Source: an uncultured Selenomonadales bacterium (GTDB taxonomy: Bacteria > Bacillota > Negativicutes > Selenomonadales > Selenomonadaceae). From it: a stretch of 48,595 nt of DNA. The stretch covers positions 1 to 48,595 of the forward strand of contig CAMNEX010000003.1 of NCBI GenBank assembly GCA_946536825.1, in the 5' to 3' direction. Below, piece after piece: positions 42,651 through 48,595 of the stretch (positions are counted from its first letter, which is position 1; each line of letters begins with the position of its first letter). Made by a program: the position numbers and the translations under genes. The notes under the pieces are model-generated. The model saw only the letters and a program-made list of their open reading frames with translations, ran no database searches and was not told the DNA's origin.

Positions 42651-43711
42651 TTTTTTACCTCCAGAATTTTTTTTAGCGCGTCGAGCAACAAAAGATTTTC
42701 TTTTCGCGAGCGAATTGCCGAGCGAAGATACGCGGCGTCAAGTCCCGCGAAATTGGCGCAACTCCTCAGCAAAATCTTTTCGCGGCGCAAATCGGTTAAA
42801 ACTTTTTCGGCGCGTTCGACCGAGTTAAATTTCATTAAAACAAAATTCACTGTCGGCGGGAAAATTTTTATTCCGCGCAGATTTTGTAGCTGTTCGATAA
42901 AAAATTTTTGCTCCGTCGCGAGCCAAGCGCGAGTTTTTATTAAAAATTCTTCGTCGGACAACGCCGCGACGCCCGCTTTTTGTGCCAAGAAATTTACATT
43001 CCAAACGTCCTTTGAAAAATTTAAACGCGACGCTAAATTTTCTTCGACAACCGCGAAGCCCAATCGCAAGCCCGGTATCGCGAAAATTTTTGTCAGCGAT
43101 TGCGCAACGGAAATTTTTTCCGAGACAAATTTTTTCAGCGATTCCGCCTCAAGAAAATCAATAAACGATTCATCGACAAGGACGTTTGCAAATTCCGCGA
43201 GCCGCAAAATTTTTTCCGCCGAAATGAAATTGCCCGTCGGATTGTTCGGACGCCCGATTATCACGCAGTCGGACGGAGATTTTATTTCGGCAAGCAATTT
43301 GTCGACGTTGACAGAAAAATTTTCTTCCGCGCAGGTGTAAAAAAATTTCACTTCGCATTGAGCCGCTCGCGCTGCTCGTTCGTATTCGGAAAAACTCGGC
43401 ACGGGAATTATAACACGTTCGGGGCGCGTTGTATTCAGGTACAAATAAAAAAATTCAGCCGCGCCGTTAAGCAAGACCAAATTTTTTTCTTGAACTTTAT
43501 ATTTGTTGGAAATGGCGCATTTGAGTTCGGCGGCTTGCGGGTCGGGATAATTCACCACGCCGCGCAGATTATCCGACAACGTTTGCAAAATTTTTTTCGA
43601 CAAGCCGAGCGGATTAATATTCGCGCTGAAATCAAGCCACGCGCCCGCCCTGCCTGCCGCGTCGTAAATTTGTCCGCCGTGTTCGTAGCGTTCCAAAAAA
43701 ATTTCCCCCAT
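42647..43711 (-). CDS. cobD: Threonine-phosphate decarboxylase-like PLP enzyme (CobD type)
   Basis: A 354-residue fold type I PLP protein. The opening (ERYEHGGQIYDAA, WLDFSANINPLGL) is characteristic of CobD, which makes aminopropanol phosphate for cobalamin, and separates it from HisC. GRPNNPTGNFIS and VLVDESFIDFLE give the PLP ligands, and SLTKIFAIPGLRLGF holds the Schiff-base Lys. No other cobalamin gene is in the window, although a FecCD permease of possible B12 type is at 23911. Its ATG lies directly after a T-run and a hairpin, without a visible ribosome site. Its 5' third is duplicated just upstream. HisC-like activity cannot be excluded. Confidence 0.8.
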   Translation of the reverse strand: MGEIFLERYEHGGQIYDAAGRAGAWLDFSANINPLGLSKKILQTLSDNLRGVVNYPDPQAAELKCAISNKYKVQEKNLVLLNGAAEFFYLYLNTTRPERVIIPVPSFSEYERAARAAQCEVKFFYTCAEENFSVNVDKLLAEIKSPSDCVIIGRPNNPTGNFISAEKILRLAEFANVLVDESFIDFLEAESLKKFVSEKISVAQSLTKIFAIPGLRLGFAVVEENLASRLNFSKDVWNVNFLAQKAGVAALSDEEFLIKTRAWLATEQKFFIEQLQNLRGIKIFPPTVNFVLMKFNSVERAEKVLTDLRREKILLRSCANFAGLDAAYLRSAIRSRKENLLLLDALKKILEVKK

Positions 43712-43750
43712 AAAAAAATTTTTCGGCTTAGCCGAGTCTTCTTGTTGGTG
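43537..43750 (-). repeat. Tandem duplication, copy A (inside cobD and its leader)
   Basis: About 214 bases, from GCGGGTC inside cobD through its start codon to TTGTTGGTG, the end sequence of tRNA-Ala. The coding part is identical to copy B at 43754-43971. The non-coding part differs by a shorter A-run (7 against 10) and a few substitutions around a small hairpin. Confidence 0.85.
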
Positions 43751-43928
43751 TCGGCGGGTCGGGATAATTCACCACGCCGCGCAGATTATCCGACAACGTT
43801 TGCAAAATTTTTTTCGACAAGCCGAGCGGATTAATATTCGCGCTGAAATCAAGCCACGCGCCCGCCCTGCCTGCCGCGTCGTAAATTTGTCCGCCGTGTT
43901 CGTAGCGTTCCAAAAAAATTTCCCCCAT
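43728..43928 (-). pseudogene. Truncated duplicate of the cobD 5' end
   Basis: From the ATG at 43928 the frame repeats the first residues of CobD (MGEIFLERYEHGGQIYDAA through NYPDP) without change, then leaves the gene at a junction and ends in a short unrelated tail (PTPTRRLG). It has no catalytic part, so it is a non-functional fragment or a short leader peptide. It lies between tRNA-Ala and the intact gene on the same strand. Confidence 0.85.
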
Positions 43929-43971
43929 AAAAAAAAAATTTTTCGGATTAACCGAGTTCTTTTTGTTGGTG
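43754..43971 (-). repeat. Tandem duplication, copy B (between cobD and tRNA-Ala)
   Basis: About 218 bases matching copy A at an offset of 217. It joins tRNA-Ala without a gap, sharing its CCA-end bases. Copy B is probably the original leader context of the tRNA, with the intact cobD now displaced. Confidence 0.85.
43929..43956 (-). terminator. Probable weak terminator after tRNA-Ala
   Basis: On the minus strand, TCGG-TTAAT-CCGA, then AAAATTTTTTTTTT, about 10 bases after the CCA end. Copy A holds a stronger version (TCGGC-TAA-GCCGA) at 43712-43736 directly before the intact cobD start. Confidence 0.5.
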
Positions 43972-44042
43972 GAGACGAGGGGGATCGAACCCCTGACCTC
44001 TTGACTGCCAGTCAAACGCTCTCCCAGCTGAGCTACGCCCCC
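43967..44042 (-). tRNA. tRNA-Ala (anticodon GGC)
   Basis: 76 bases with an encoded CCA. Acceptor GGGGGCG pairs with CGTCTCC, allowing two G-T pairs. The D arm is GCTC/GAGC, anticodon stem TTTGA/TCAAG with loop CTGGCAG gives GGC, and the T arm is AGGGG-TTCGATC-CCCCT. I set the G and A run lengths near here from the ORF track. Confidence 0.93.
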
Positions 44043-44053
44043 ACAGCGCAGAT

Positions 44054-44082
44054 ATATTAAATCATTTTTCGTTCCTTGTCAA
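44054..44082 (-). promoter_or_regulatory. Sigma-70 promoter of tRNA-Ala
   Basis: On the minus strand, TTGACA (44077-44082), a 17-base spacer and TAATAT (44054-44059), 12 bases before the mature 5' end. Confidence 0.85.
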
Positions 44083-44083
44083 G

Positions 44084-44116
44084 AAAAAAATTAAACCCCT
44101 CCAGAAATCGGAGAGG
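44084..44116 (-). terminator. Rho-independent terminator after the DUF362 gene
   Basis: On the minus strand, CCTCTCC and GGAGGGG form the stem, followed by TTTAATTTTTTT. It stands directly before the tRNA-Ala promoter. Confidence 0.85.
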
Positions 44117-44139
44117 CGCAAAAATTTTATCGTTAAAAT

Positions 44140-45078
44140 TTATTCAACTTCAATTAATTCGTATTGCGGATTGCCCATGCCTTTTTCCGCCATTGCCGAG
44201 AGTTGGCGCAGTCCGTGACGAGTTTCAATGCGTTCTTTCAGGTCGTGGCTGTCGTGAGCGGCGTAAACCATATCTGCGCAAGCTTGGTCGACGGCGAGAA
44301 TATCGGTTGAAACGGCAATGCCGATGTCTTTCATAGTCGGTTCGGCGGCTTCGACGCCCGCGCAGTCGCAATCGACGCTCAAGCGGCGCATGACGTTGAT
44401 AAAGACAATGTGCTTGCCGAAATAATCGCAAGTCGCCTTCGCGCTGTCAGCCATGAGCTCCATAAAATATTCTTTGGTAGGCCAGGTCTCGAAATCTGCA
44501 GGAACGTTATCGGGGTCGACGCCGTGAACTTGCGCCTTGCCCAAATGCCCCGACGCATTGCCGATACCGATATTTTTCATTGAACCACCGAAACCGCCCA
44601 TGTAATGTCCTTTAAAATGCGTCAAGACAATCAGCGAGTCATAATTCGTCAAATGCGCGCCCATTGCGACTTCCTTGAGATGAAAGCCGTTATGAACAGG
44701 CAGGCTAACAGTCGCGTCGTTTTCGTCCATAATGTCGACGGGACAGAAAGTCCAGCCGTTTACCTTAAGCGTTTCGCGGTGATCTTCGGTCGTGTAGCGG
44801 TCGCCCTCATAAAGCGTATTGCATTCGACAATAGCGGAGTTGGGGATTTGCGCCTGAAACGCTTGCACCATGTCACGCGGAAGAATATTCGGTCCGTGTT
44901 TTTCGCCTGTGTGGAGTTTAATTGCGACTTTGCCATAAATATTTTCGTTAATCATTTTATAAAGTTTGATAAGATGTTCGGCGTCGATTTTCTTTGTGAA
45001 ATAAACTTTCGCCGCCGAGCCTTGATAATTTTCGCCGGTTACGTTCTTGCTACCGACGACGGGAGCTTGAATTGCCAT
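44140..45078 (-). CDS. DUF362-domain protein
   Basis: A 312-residue protein with the DUF362 pattern: KVAIKLHTGEKHGPNILPRDMVQAFQ, IVECNTLYEGDRYTTEDHRETLKVNGW, NYDSLIVLTHFKGHYMGGFGGSMKNIGIGNASGHLGKAQVHG, and DCDCAGVEAAEPTMKDIGIAVSTDILAVDQACADMV. The CDC near residue 240 and the Gly-rich block are conserved in the family. Its chemistry is not settled; some members carry a ferredoxin domain, which this one lacks. GGAGG precedes the ATG. It follows rplL on the same strand but has a terminator on each side, so it is its own unit, in the place where rpoB usually stands. Confidence 0.85.
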   Translation of the reverse strand: MAIQAPVVGSKNVTGENYQGSAAKVYFTKKIDAEHLIKLYKMINENIYGKVAIKLHTGEKHGPNILPRDMVQAFQAQIPNSAIVECNTLYEGDRYTTEDHRETLKVNGWTFCPVDIMDENDATVSLPVHNGFHLKEVAMGAHLTNYDSLIVLTHFKGHYMGGFGGSMKNIGIGNASGHLGKAQVHGVDPDNVPADFETWPTKEYFMELMADSAKATCDYFGKHIVFINVMRRLSVDCDCAGVEAAEPTMKDIGIAVSTDILAVDQACADMVYAAHDSHDLKERIETRHGLRQLSAMAEKGMGNPQYELIEVE

Positions 45079-45091
45079 AAAAATTTTCCTC

Positions 45092-45112
45092 CTTTTTATC
45101 CCTGTGCAGGGG
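45092..45112 (-). promoter_or_regulatory. Leader hairpin upstream of the DUF362 gene
   Basis: On the minus strand, ATCCCCTGCACAGGGAT, preceded by an A-run and placed just before the ribosome site. It resembles the stems before the PilB-like gene and rpmG. Confidence 0.5.
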
Positions 45113-45163
45113 ATTTTTTTTATAATATTCCTTAGAGTCGGCTTAAGTCAAGAAATTTTCTGC

Positions 45164-45198
45164 AAAAAAATTCCCTCGCCCGAAAATTTGAGCGAGGG
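45164..45198 (-). terminator. Rho-independent terminator after rplL
   Basis: On the minus strand, CCCTCGC (45192-45198) pairs with GCGAGGG (45173-45179), followed by AATTTTTTT. It ends the ribosomal protein cluster. Confidence 0.9.
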
Positions 45199-45223
45199 TT
45201 TATAGGAATTTACATACGCTTGC

Positions 45224-45598
45224 TTATTTAATTTCGACAGTTGCGCCGACTTCTTCGAGTTTGGCTTTGAGAGCCTCGGCGTCAGCTTTCGAGATTTTTT
45301 CCTTAACGGGAGCGGGTGCGCCATCAACGAGAGCTTTAGCTTCTTTAAGTCCCAAACCGGTTGCTTCGCGGACAGCTTTGATGACTTTAATTTTTTCCTG
45401 ACCGATGTTAGCGAGGATAACGTCGAATTCGGTTTTTTCTTCTTCAGGCTCGGCAGCCGCCGCCGCGGGACCTGCCGCCGCAACAGCTACAGGAGCCGCC
45501 GCAGATACGCCGAATCTTTCTTCCATAGCTTTGACGAGTTCGGAGAGTTCAAGAACCGTCATGCTTTCAATCGCTTGCATAATTTCTTCTTTAGTCAT
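45224..45598 (-). CDS. rplL: Large ribosomal subunit protein bL12 (L7/L12)
   Basis: A 124-residue stalk protein. The N-terminal dimerisation part is [33 protein letters not shown]; an Ala-rich hinge ([25 protein letters not shown]) follows; and the C-terminal domain [57 protein letters not shown] binds translation factors. Several copies bind uL10. GGAGGT precedes the ATG. The gap to rplJ is 34 bases. A terminator directly after it separates it from downstream genes; rpoB is not next. Confidence 0.98.
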   Translation of the reverse strand: MTKEEIMQAIESMTVLELSELVKAMEERFGVSAAAPVAVAAAGPAAAAAEPEEEKTEFDVILANIGQEKIKVIKAVREATGLGLKEAKALVDGAPAPVKEKISKADAEALKAKLEEVGATVEIK

Positions 45599-45632
45599 TT
45601 TATTTTTACCTCCAAAAAATTTCTAATTGAAT

Positions 45633-46190
45633 TTACGCTACTTCTTTTTCTTTCTTCTCGCGAATAGCGTCGACAACACCGACGAAATTGCGAATAACAG
45701 CCGACAGGACGCCGACGCAATTTGCAATCGGAGCGTTCATGCTGCCCAAGAGTTTTGCAACGAGTTCTTCGCGGCTCGGCAAATTCGCCAGAGCCTTAAC
45801 GCCCTTATCATCGATAACTTTACCTTCGACCATGCCGACTTTGATTGTCAAAATTCCGGGGTCTTCGAGTTTATTTTTCTTCATGAAGTCGCAAAGAACT
45901 TTCGCCGGAGCAACGGGATCCTCCGTGGAGAAAGCCATTGCCGTTGTCCCCTCAAGGTGAGAGTCAAGCCCTTCAATGCCCGCCTGTTTTGCCGCAATGC
46001 GGAGCATGGTATTTTTGACGACCTTATATTGAACGCCCGCCGCCCGAAGTTCGCGGCGCAGTTGCGTATCAGTCGCGACGTTGAGTCCACGATAGCTTGT
46101 CAAAACGACGCCTTTGGAAGAAGTCAGCCAACCTTTAATTTCGGCGACGACTGCCTCTTTTTTGGGCGTCACCTTGCTTGTAACTGCCAT
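45633..46190 (-). CDS. rplJ: Large ribosomal subunit protein uL10
   Basis: A 185-residue stalk base protein that binds 23S rRNA and carries bL12 dimers. The N-terminal domain (KKEAVVAEIKGWLTSSKGVVLTSYRGLNVATDTQLRRELR) is typical. AGVQYKVVKNTMLRIAAKQAG follows, and the C-terminal helix is where bL12 docks. The L10-L12 complex is known in many bacteria to repress its own mRNA at a leader element. Such a leader and a terminator-like hairpin lie directly upstream. GGGAGGTG precedes the ATG. Confidence 0.97.
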   Translation of the reverse strand: MAVTSKVTPKKEAVVAEIKGWLTSSKGVVLTSYRGLNVATDTQLRRELRAAGVQYKVVKNTMLRIAAKQAGIEGLDSHLEGTTAMAFSTEDPVAPAKVLCDFMKKNKLEDPGILTIKVGMVEGKVIDDKGVKALANLPSREELVAKLLGSMNAPIANCVGVLSAVIRNFVGVVDAIREKKEKEVA

Positions 46191-46212
46191 TAAATTTTCA
46201 CCTCCCGCAGTT

Positions 46213-46247
46213 TAATAAAAAATCCTTCGACCACAGCAATCGAAGGA
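46213..46247 (-). terminator. Attenuator hairpin between the L10 leader and rplJ
   Basis: On the minus strand, TCCTTCGA (46240-46247) pairs with TCGAAGGA (46223-46230), followed by TTTTTTATTA. It ends about 23 bases before the rplJ start. Placed inside the transcript, it is likely a regulated or partial terminator that sets the rplJL level. Confidence 0.8.
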
Positions 46248-46261
46248 ACTTTTAATAACAA

Positions 46262-46325
46262 AGTTACTTTCGACCTGAGCAAGTGCTTTAATCGGCGTGC
46301 CGAACTTGCCTTCTGCGGTCTTATT
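46262..46325 (-). ncRNA. L10 leader (ribosomal protein L10-L12 autoregulatory element)
   Basis: On the minus strand, the segment has the outline of the L10 leader: closing stem GACC/GGTC, then CGCAGA, inner stem GGCAAG/CTTGCT around a TTCGGCACGCCG part, and TTAAAG. It lies between rplA and rplJ as in other Firmicutes. Binding of the L10-L12 complex would change downstream expression, here probably through the hairpin at 46213-46247. Confidence 0.72.
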
Positions 46326-46340
46326 TTTAAATATTGGCGA

Positions 46341-47021
46341 TTAAATTTGAATCGGGACGCCGGGACCCATTGCCGCCGCCAGCGTGATTGAGCGGATATA
46401 TTGACCCTTAGCCGCCGCCGGTTTAACGCGAATCAAGGTATCGATAAGCGTCTGATAATTTTCCTTAAGCTTGTCGTCCTCGAAAGTTTTTTTGCCAATC
46501 GGGCAGTGGATATTGCCCTGCTTGTCGGTGCGGTATTCAACTTTACCGGCTTTTTGTTCGGCGATAGCTTTGGCGATATCGGGCGTGACGGTGCCGAGTT
46601 TCGGGTTGGGCATTAGCCCGCGAGGACCCAAAAGTTTACCGAGGCGACCGATAATTCTCATCATGTCGGGCGTCGCAACGGCAACGTCGAAATCGAACCA
46701 GCCGCCTTGAATTTTCGCAACGAGATCGTCCGAGCCGACGAAATCTGCGCCCGCCGCTTGAGCTTCTTGAACTTTTTCGCCCGTGACAAATGCCAAAACT
46801 CTTTTGGTTTTGCCAATGCCGTGCGGCAGGACAATCGCGCCGCGAACTTGTTGATCGGCATATTTCGGGTCGACGCCAAGGCGAACGTGAAGTTCAATTG
46901 TCTCGTCAAATTTTGCCGTTGCAGTTTTTTTCACGAGAGCAACAGCCTCTTCAGCGGAATAAAATTTTCCGTCTTCGATAAGGGCTTGCGCCTCGCGGAA
47001 TCTTTTGCTTTTCTTTGCCAT
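46341..47021 (-). CDS. rplA: Large ribosomal subunit protein uL1
   Basis: A 226-residue protein of the L1 stalk. The markers are [71 protein letters not shown], and [22 protein letters not shown] near the end. AGGAGG precedes the ATG. It follows rplK with about 50 bases between. It also acts as a translational repressor of its own mRNA in many bacteria. Confidence 0.98.
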   Translation of the reverse strand: MAKKSKRFREAQALIEDGKFYSAEEAVALVKKTATAKFDETIELHVRLGVDPKYADQQVRGAIVLPHGIGKTKRVLAFVTGEKVQEAQAAGADFVGSDDLVAKIQGGWFDFDVAVATPDMMRIIGRLGKLLGPRGLMPNPKLGTVTPDIAKAIAEQKAGKVEYRTDKQGNIHCPIGKKTFEDDKLKENYQTLIDTLIRVKPAAAKGQYIRSITLAAAMGPGVPIQI

Positions 47022-47072
47022 TAAAAATTTCCTCCTAGCGGTACAAACGATAAAATCTCCCGCATTGCCTGA

Positions 47073-47498
47073 TTAAGCGACAATTTCAATTCCCATGCTA
47101 CGCGCCGTTCCCTCAATCATGCGCGTTGCCGCCTCGATTGACGCCGCGTTGAGATCTTTCATTTTCAACTCGGCAATTTCTTGCGCTTTGGCGCGGGGAA
47201 GTTTTGCGACTTTGTTTTTATTCGGCTCGCCCGAAGCTTTTTCGATACCCGCCGCCTTTTTGAGCAGAACTGCCGCCGGCGGAGTTTTGGTGATAAACGT
47301 AAAGGATCTGTCTTCGTAAACCGAAATCTCTACAGGAATAATCAAACCTGCCTGCTGTGCCGTGCGGTCGTTGAATTCTTTGACGAACGCCATAATATTG
47401 ACGCCCGCCTGACCGAGCGCGGGACCTACAGGCGGCGCGGGCGTAGCTTTACCCGCAGGAACCTGCAACTTAACAACTTTGGTAACTTTTTTTGCCAT
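47073..47498 (-). CDS. rplK: Large ribosomal subunit protein uL11
   Basis: A 141-residue protein of the GTPase-associated centre. It shows [62 protein letters not shown] and the C-terminal [14 protein letters not shown]. The full length matches the family. AAAGGAGAT precedes the ATG. It is 24 bases downstream of nusG. Confidence 0.98.
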   Translation of the reverse strand: MAKKVTKVVKLQVPAGKATPAPPVGPALGQAGVNIMAFVKEFNDRTAQQAGLIIPVEISVYEDRSFTFITKTPPAAVLLKKAAGIEKASGEPNKNKVAKLPRAKAQEIAELKMKDLNAASIEAATRMIEGTARSMGIEIVA

Positions 47499-47522
47499 AT
47501 TCTCATCTCCTTTCGGCAGGGA

Positions 47523-48071
47523 TTAAATTTTTTCAACCTGGCTGACATCCAAATCAACCGGCATATCTTCAACCAAAACTTTTAGACGCTGTTTTGCCGC
47601 GTCGATAGCCTTGACAACTGCGAGCCGATTTTCAAAAATGCCGTCGATAATTCGCACGTTGTCATTGATTTTAAATTCGAGAGTATTATCGGTGGCGCGA
47701 CCGTCAACAAGTTCAGTCAAAATTCTTTGCGCCTCTTCCTCGCTTAGGGGAATAGGATCTTTTTCGGAGCCGACAAAGCCGGTGACGCCTTGCGTATTTC
47801 GGACGACGTACCACGAATTATTGTTGACGATCATATCAACCAAAACGTAGCCGGGAAAAACTTTTTTCTGAACGACGCGGCGTCTGCCGTCCTTGAATTC
47901 GGATTCAGCGCGCATGGGGACGATAACATTAAAAATCACGTCTTCGAGACCCTGCGCGGCGATTTTGCTTTCAAGAGTGGCTTTAACCTTTTTTTCAAAA
48001 CCGGAAAAGGTATGGACAACGTACCAAGCCCGCTCGGAAATTCGTTCCGATTCCGGAATCTTTTTTTCCAT
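47523..48071 (-). CDS. nusG: Transcription termination/antitermination protein NusG
   Basis: A 182-residue protein. The NGN domain starts AWYVVHTFSGFEKKVKATLE and contains VVQKKVFPGYVLVDM and TQGVTGFVGS; the KOW domain follows (NDNVRIIDGIFENRLAVVKAID). It binds RNA polymerase and couples it with ribosomes or Rho. The ORF track starts at 48212 inside secE, but AAAGGAGAT stands before the ATG at 48071. It follows secE by 14 bases. Confidence 0.97.
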   Translation of the reverse strand: MEKKIPESERISERAWYVVHTFSGFEKKVKATLESKIAAQGLEDVIFNVIVPMRAESEFKDGRRRVVQKKVFPGYVLVDMIVNNNSWYVVRNTQGVTGFVGSEKDPIPLSEEEAQRILTELVDGRATDNTLEFKINDNVRIIDGIFENRLAVVKAIDAAKQRLKVLVEDMPVDLDVSQVEKI

Positions 48072-48085
48072 GTCAAAATCTCCTT

Positions 48086-48289
48086 TCAGCCTAGGATTAG
48101 ACGAAACAGCTTTGCAAAAGCCGTGTCGCAAACCCAAATCAACGCGCAGACAATAATAACCGCCAAGCCGACGACGCCTGTATAAGAAAAAAGTTCGTTT
48201 TTGGTCGGCCAAGAAACTTTATTGAGTTCGGCGCGGACTTCTTTGAGAAATTGAATGACGCCTTTTTTTTCGTCCTTTTTTTCCGACAA
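48086..48289 (-). CDS. secE: Preprotein translocase subunit SecE
   Basis: A 67-residue protein with the short one-helix form found in Gram-positive-type bacteria: an amphipathic start (KGVIQFLKEVRAELNKVSWPTKNEL) with the conserved VSWPT, then one helix (VVGLAVIIVCALIWVCDTAFA). It stabilises SecY in the inner membrane. The start is a TTG at 48289; GGGAG lies about ten bases upstream, so the spacing is a little long. It lies between rpmG and nusG as usual. Confidence 0.95.
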   Translation of the reverse strand: MSEKKDEKKGVIQFLKEVRAELNKVSWPTKNELFSYTGVVGLAVIIVCALIWVCDTAFAKLFRLILG

Positions 48290-48310
48290 TTATCTCACAC
48301 TCCCGCGAAA

Positions 48311-48460
48311 TTATTTCGTCTCTTTATGAGGGGTGTGCTTCTTGCAGAATTTGCAATACTTTTTCATTTCGATGCGGTCGGGAGTATTTTTTTTGTTTTT
48401 ATTTGTCCTGTAGTTGCGGTTTTTGCATTCGGTGCAGGACAATGTTATATTCGTCCTCAT
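48311..48460 (-). CDS. rpmG: Large ribosomal subunit protein bL33 (zinc form)
   Basis: A 49-residue protein, too short for the ORF track. It was read on the minus strand from an ATG at 48460 with AGGAGG upstream: [19 protein letters not shown], then [24 protein letters not shown]. The CxxC pairs CTEC and CKFC form the zinc site of the C+ type of L33. It lies between tRNA-Met and secE, the normal Firmicute order. Confidence 0.96.
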   Translation of the reverse strand: MRTNITLSCTECKNRNYRTNKNKKNTPDRIEMKKYCKFCKKHTPHKETK

Positions 48461-48491
48461 ACTCAAGCCTCCTGTTTTTTTAATTGAATAA

Positions 48492-48508
48492 GCCCCTTAT
48501 GCAGGGGC
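48492..48508 (-). promoter_or_regulatory. Hairpin between tRNA-Met and rpmG
   Basis: On the minus strand, GCCCCT-GCATA-AGGGGC followed by TTATTCAATTAAAA. The T content is too low for a strong terminator. It may be a processing or pause site, and it resembles the stems at 30298 and 45092. Confidence 0.5.
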
Positions 48509-48522
48509 GTTAATCTCAAGAT

Positions 48523-48595
48523 TGGTAGCGGCGACTGGACTTGAACCAGTGACACTCCGGGTATGAACCGAATGCTCTAGCCAACTGAGCTACGC
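48523..48595 (-). tRNA. tRNA-Met (CAU, elongator), 5' end beyond the window
   Basis: 73 of about 77 bases are present, ending in an encoded ACCA. The D arm is GCTC/GAGC, the anticodon stem TTCGG/CCGGA with loop TTCATAC gives CAT, and the T arm is ACTGG-TTCAAGT-CCAGT. The 3' acceptor CGCCGCT pairs with the visible GCG; the first four bases lie off the edge. The body resembles elongator Met and not the initiator. Confidence 0.9.

Noticed and set aside
43967-44042. Apparent extra base in the T arm of tRNA-Ala
   Set aside because: A first count of the long G and A runs gave 77 bases, but the ORF-track translation through the same bases fixes the run lengths and gives a normal 76-base tRNA.
43800-44060. 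Plus-strand ORF ending DRTPDLLTASQTLSQLSYAP
   Set aside because: It is the antisense of tRNA-Ala and the cobD duplication; this peptide is a well-known artefact of translating tRNA genes.

Overview
This is bacterial chromosome of mid-range GC, estimated by eye. It probably comes from a low-GC Gram-positive lineage with an outer membrane, most likely Negativicutes (Selenomonas/Acidaminococcus side). The Firmicute-type traits are RNase Y, YmdB, SpoVS, class III fructose-1,6-bisphosphatase, AddA, two-subunit glycyl-tRNA synthetase, a one-helix SecE, and a 49-residue zinc-type L33 next to tRNA-Met, SecE and NusG. The class assignment is an inference from gene content. The strand is crowded: no stretch above about 200 bases lacks a gene or a recognisable element, and many start codons are GTG or TTG.

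Layout. 1-2230: tandem coiled-coil/tail-anchored small proteins and an exported GH84 beta-N-acetylglucosaminidase. 2254-3784 (minus): LUD protein and a family 2 glycosyltransferase. 3904-7804 (plus operon): DedA/TVP38 membrane protein, a secreted Cys-rich peptide, dapB, a flavodoxin lipoprotein, a DUF4405 membrane protein and an ADP-ribosylglycohydrolase, closed by a terminator. 7841-9187 (minus): tRNA-Pro, macrodomain, YfcE phosphoesterase. 9287-13761 (plus): rny, an unknown gene, ymdB, spoVS and a PHP phosphatase. 13785-17784 (minus): addA and rfbC. 17834-22210 (plus): a promoter and an operon for what looks like surface-polymer decoration (SGNH/TagF-like fusion, methyltransferase, HAD phosphatase, nucleotidyltransferase) ending with ndk. 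22235-23916: hisC-hisB. 23911-30194 (minus): an orphan FecCD permease, a secreted BamE-like protein, a PAS-GGDEF-EAL protein and glyQS. 30239-34120 (plus): an orphan short GspE/PilB-type ATPase, serA, a ComEA-like protein and a third coiled-coil/TM protein. 34146-37514 (minus): fbp and trkH. 37607-40313: alaS. 40312-44042 (minus): a CDF transporter, a family 8 glycosyltransferase, a CobD-like aminotransferase, a truncated duplicate of its 5' end, and tRNA-Ala. 44084-48595 (minus): DUF362 protein, then the ribosomal/transcription cluster tRNA-Met, rpmG, secE, nusG, rplK, rplA, L10 leader with attenuator, rplJ and rplL.

The clearest less-explained elements are: the SGNH/TagF-like operon (17890-21707) driven from a palindromic shared -35 region; the repeat-bearing coiled-coil/TM family (three copies, two sharing 201 identical bases); an exported flavodoxin beside a His-rich membrane protein; a secreted Cys-rich peptide; a 58-bp hairpin element flanked by 9-bp direct repeats between rny and the next gene; and the tandem duplication of the cobD 5' end against tRNA-Ala. 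rplL is closed by a terminator and followed by DUF362 instead of rpoB. No phage, IS element or CRISPR array was seen.
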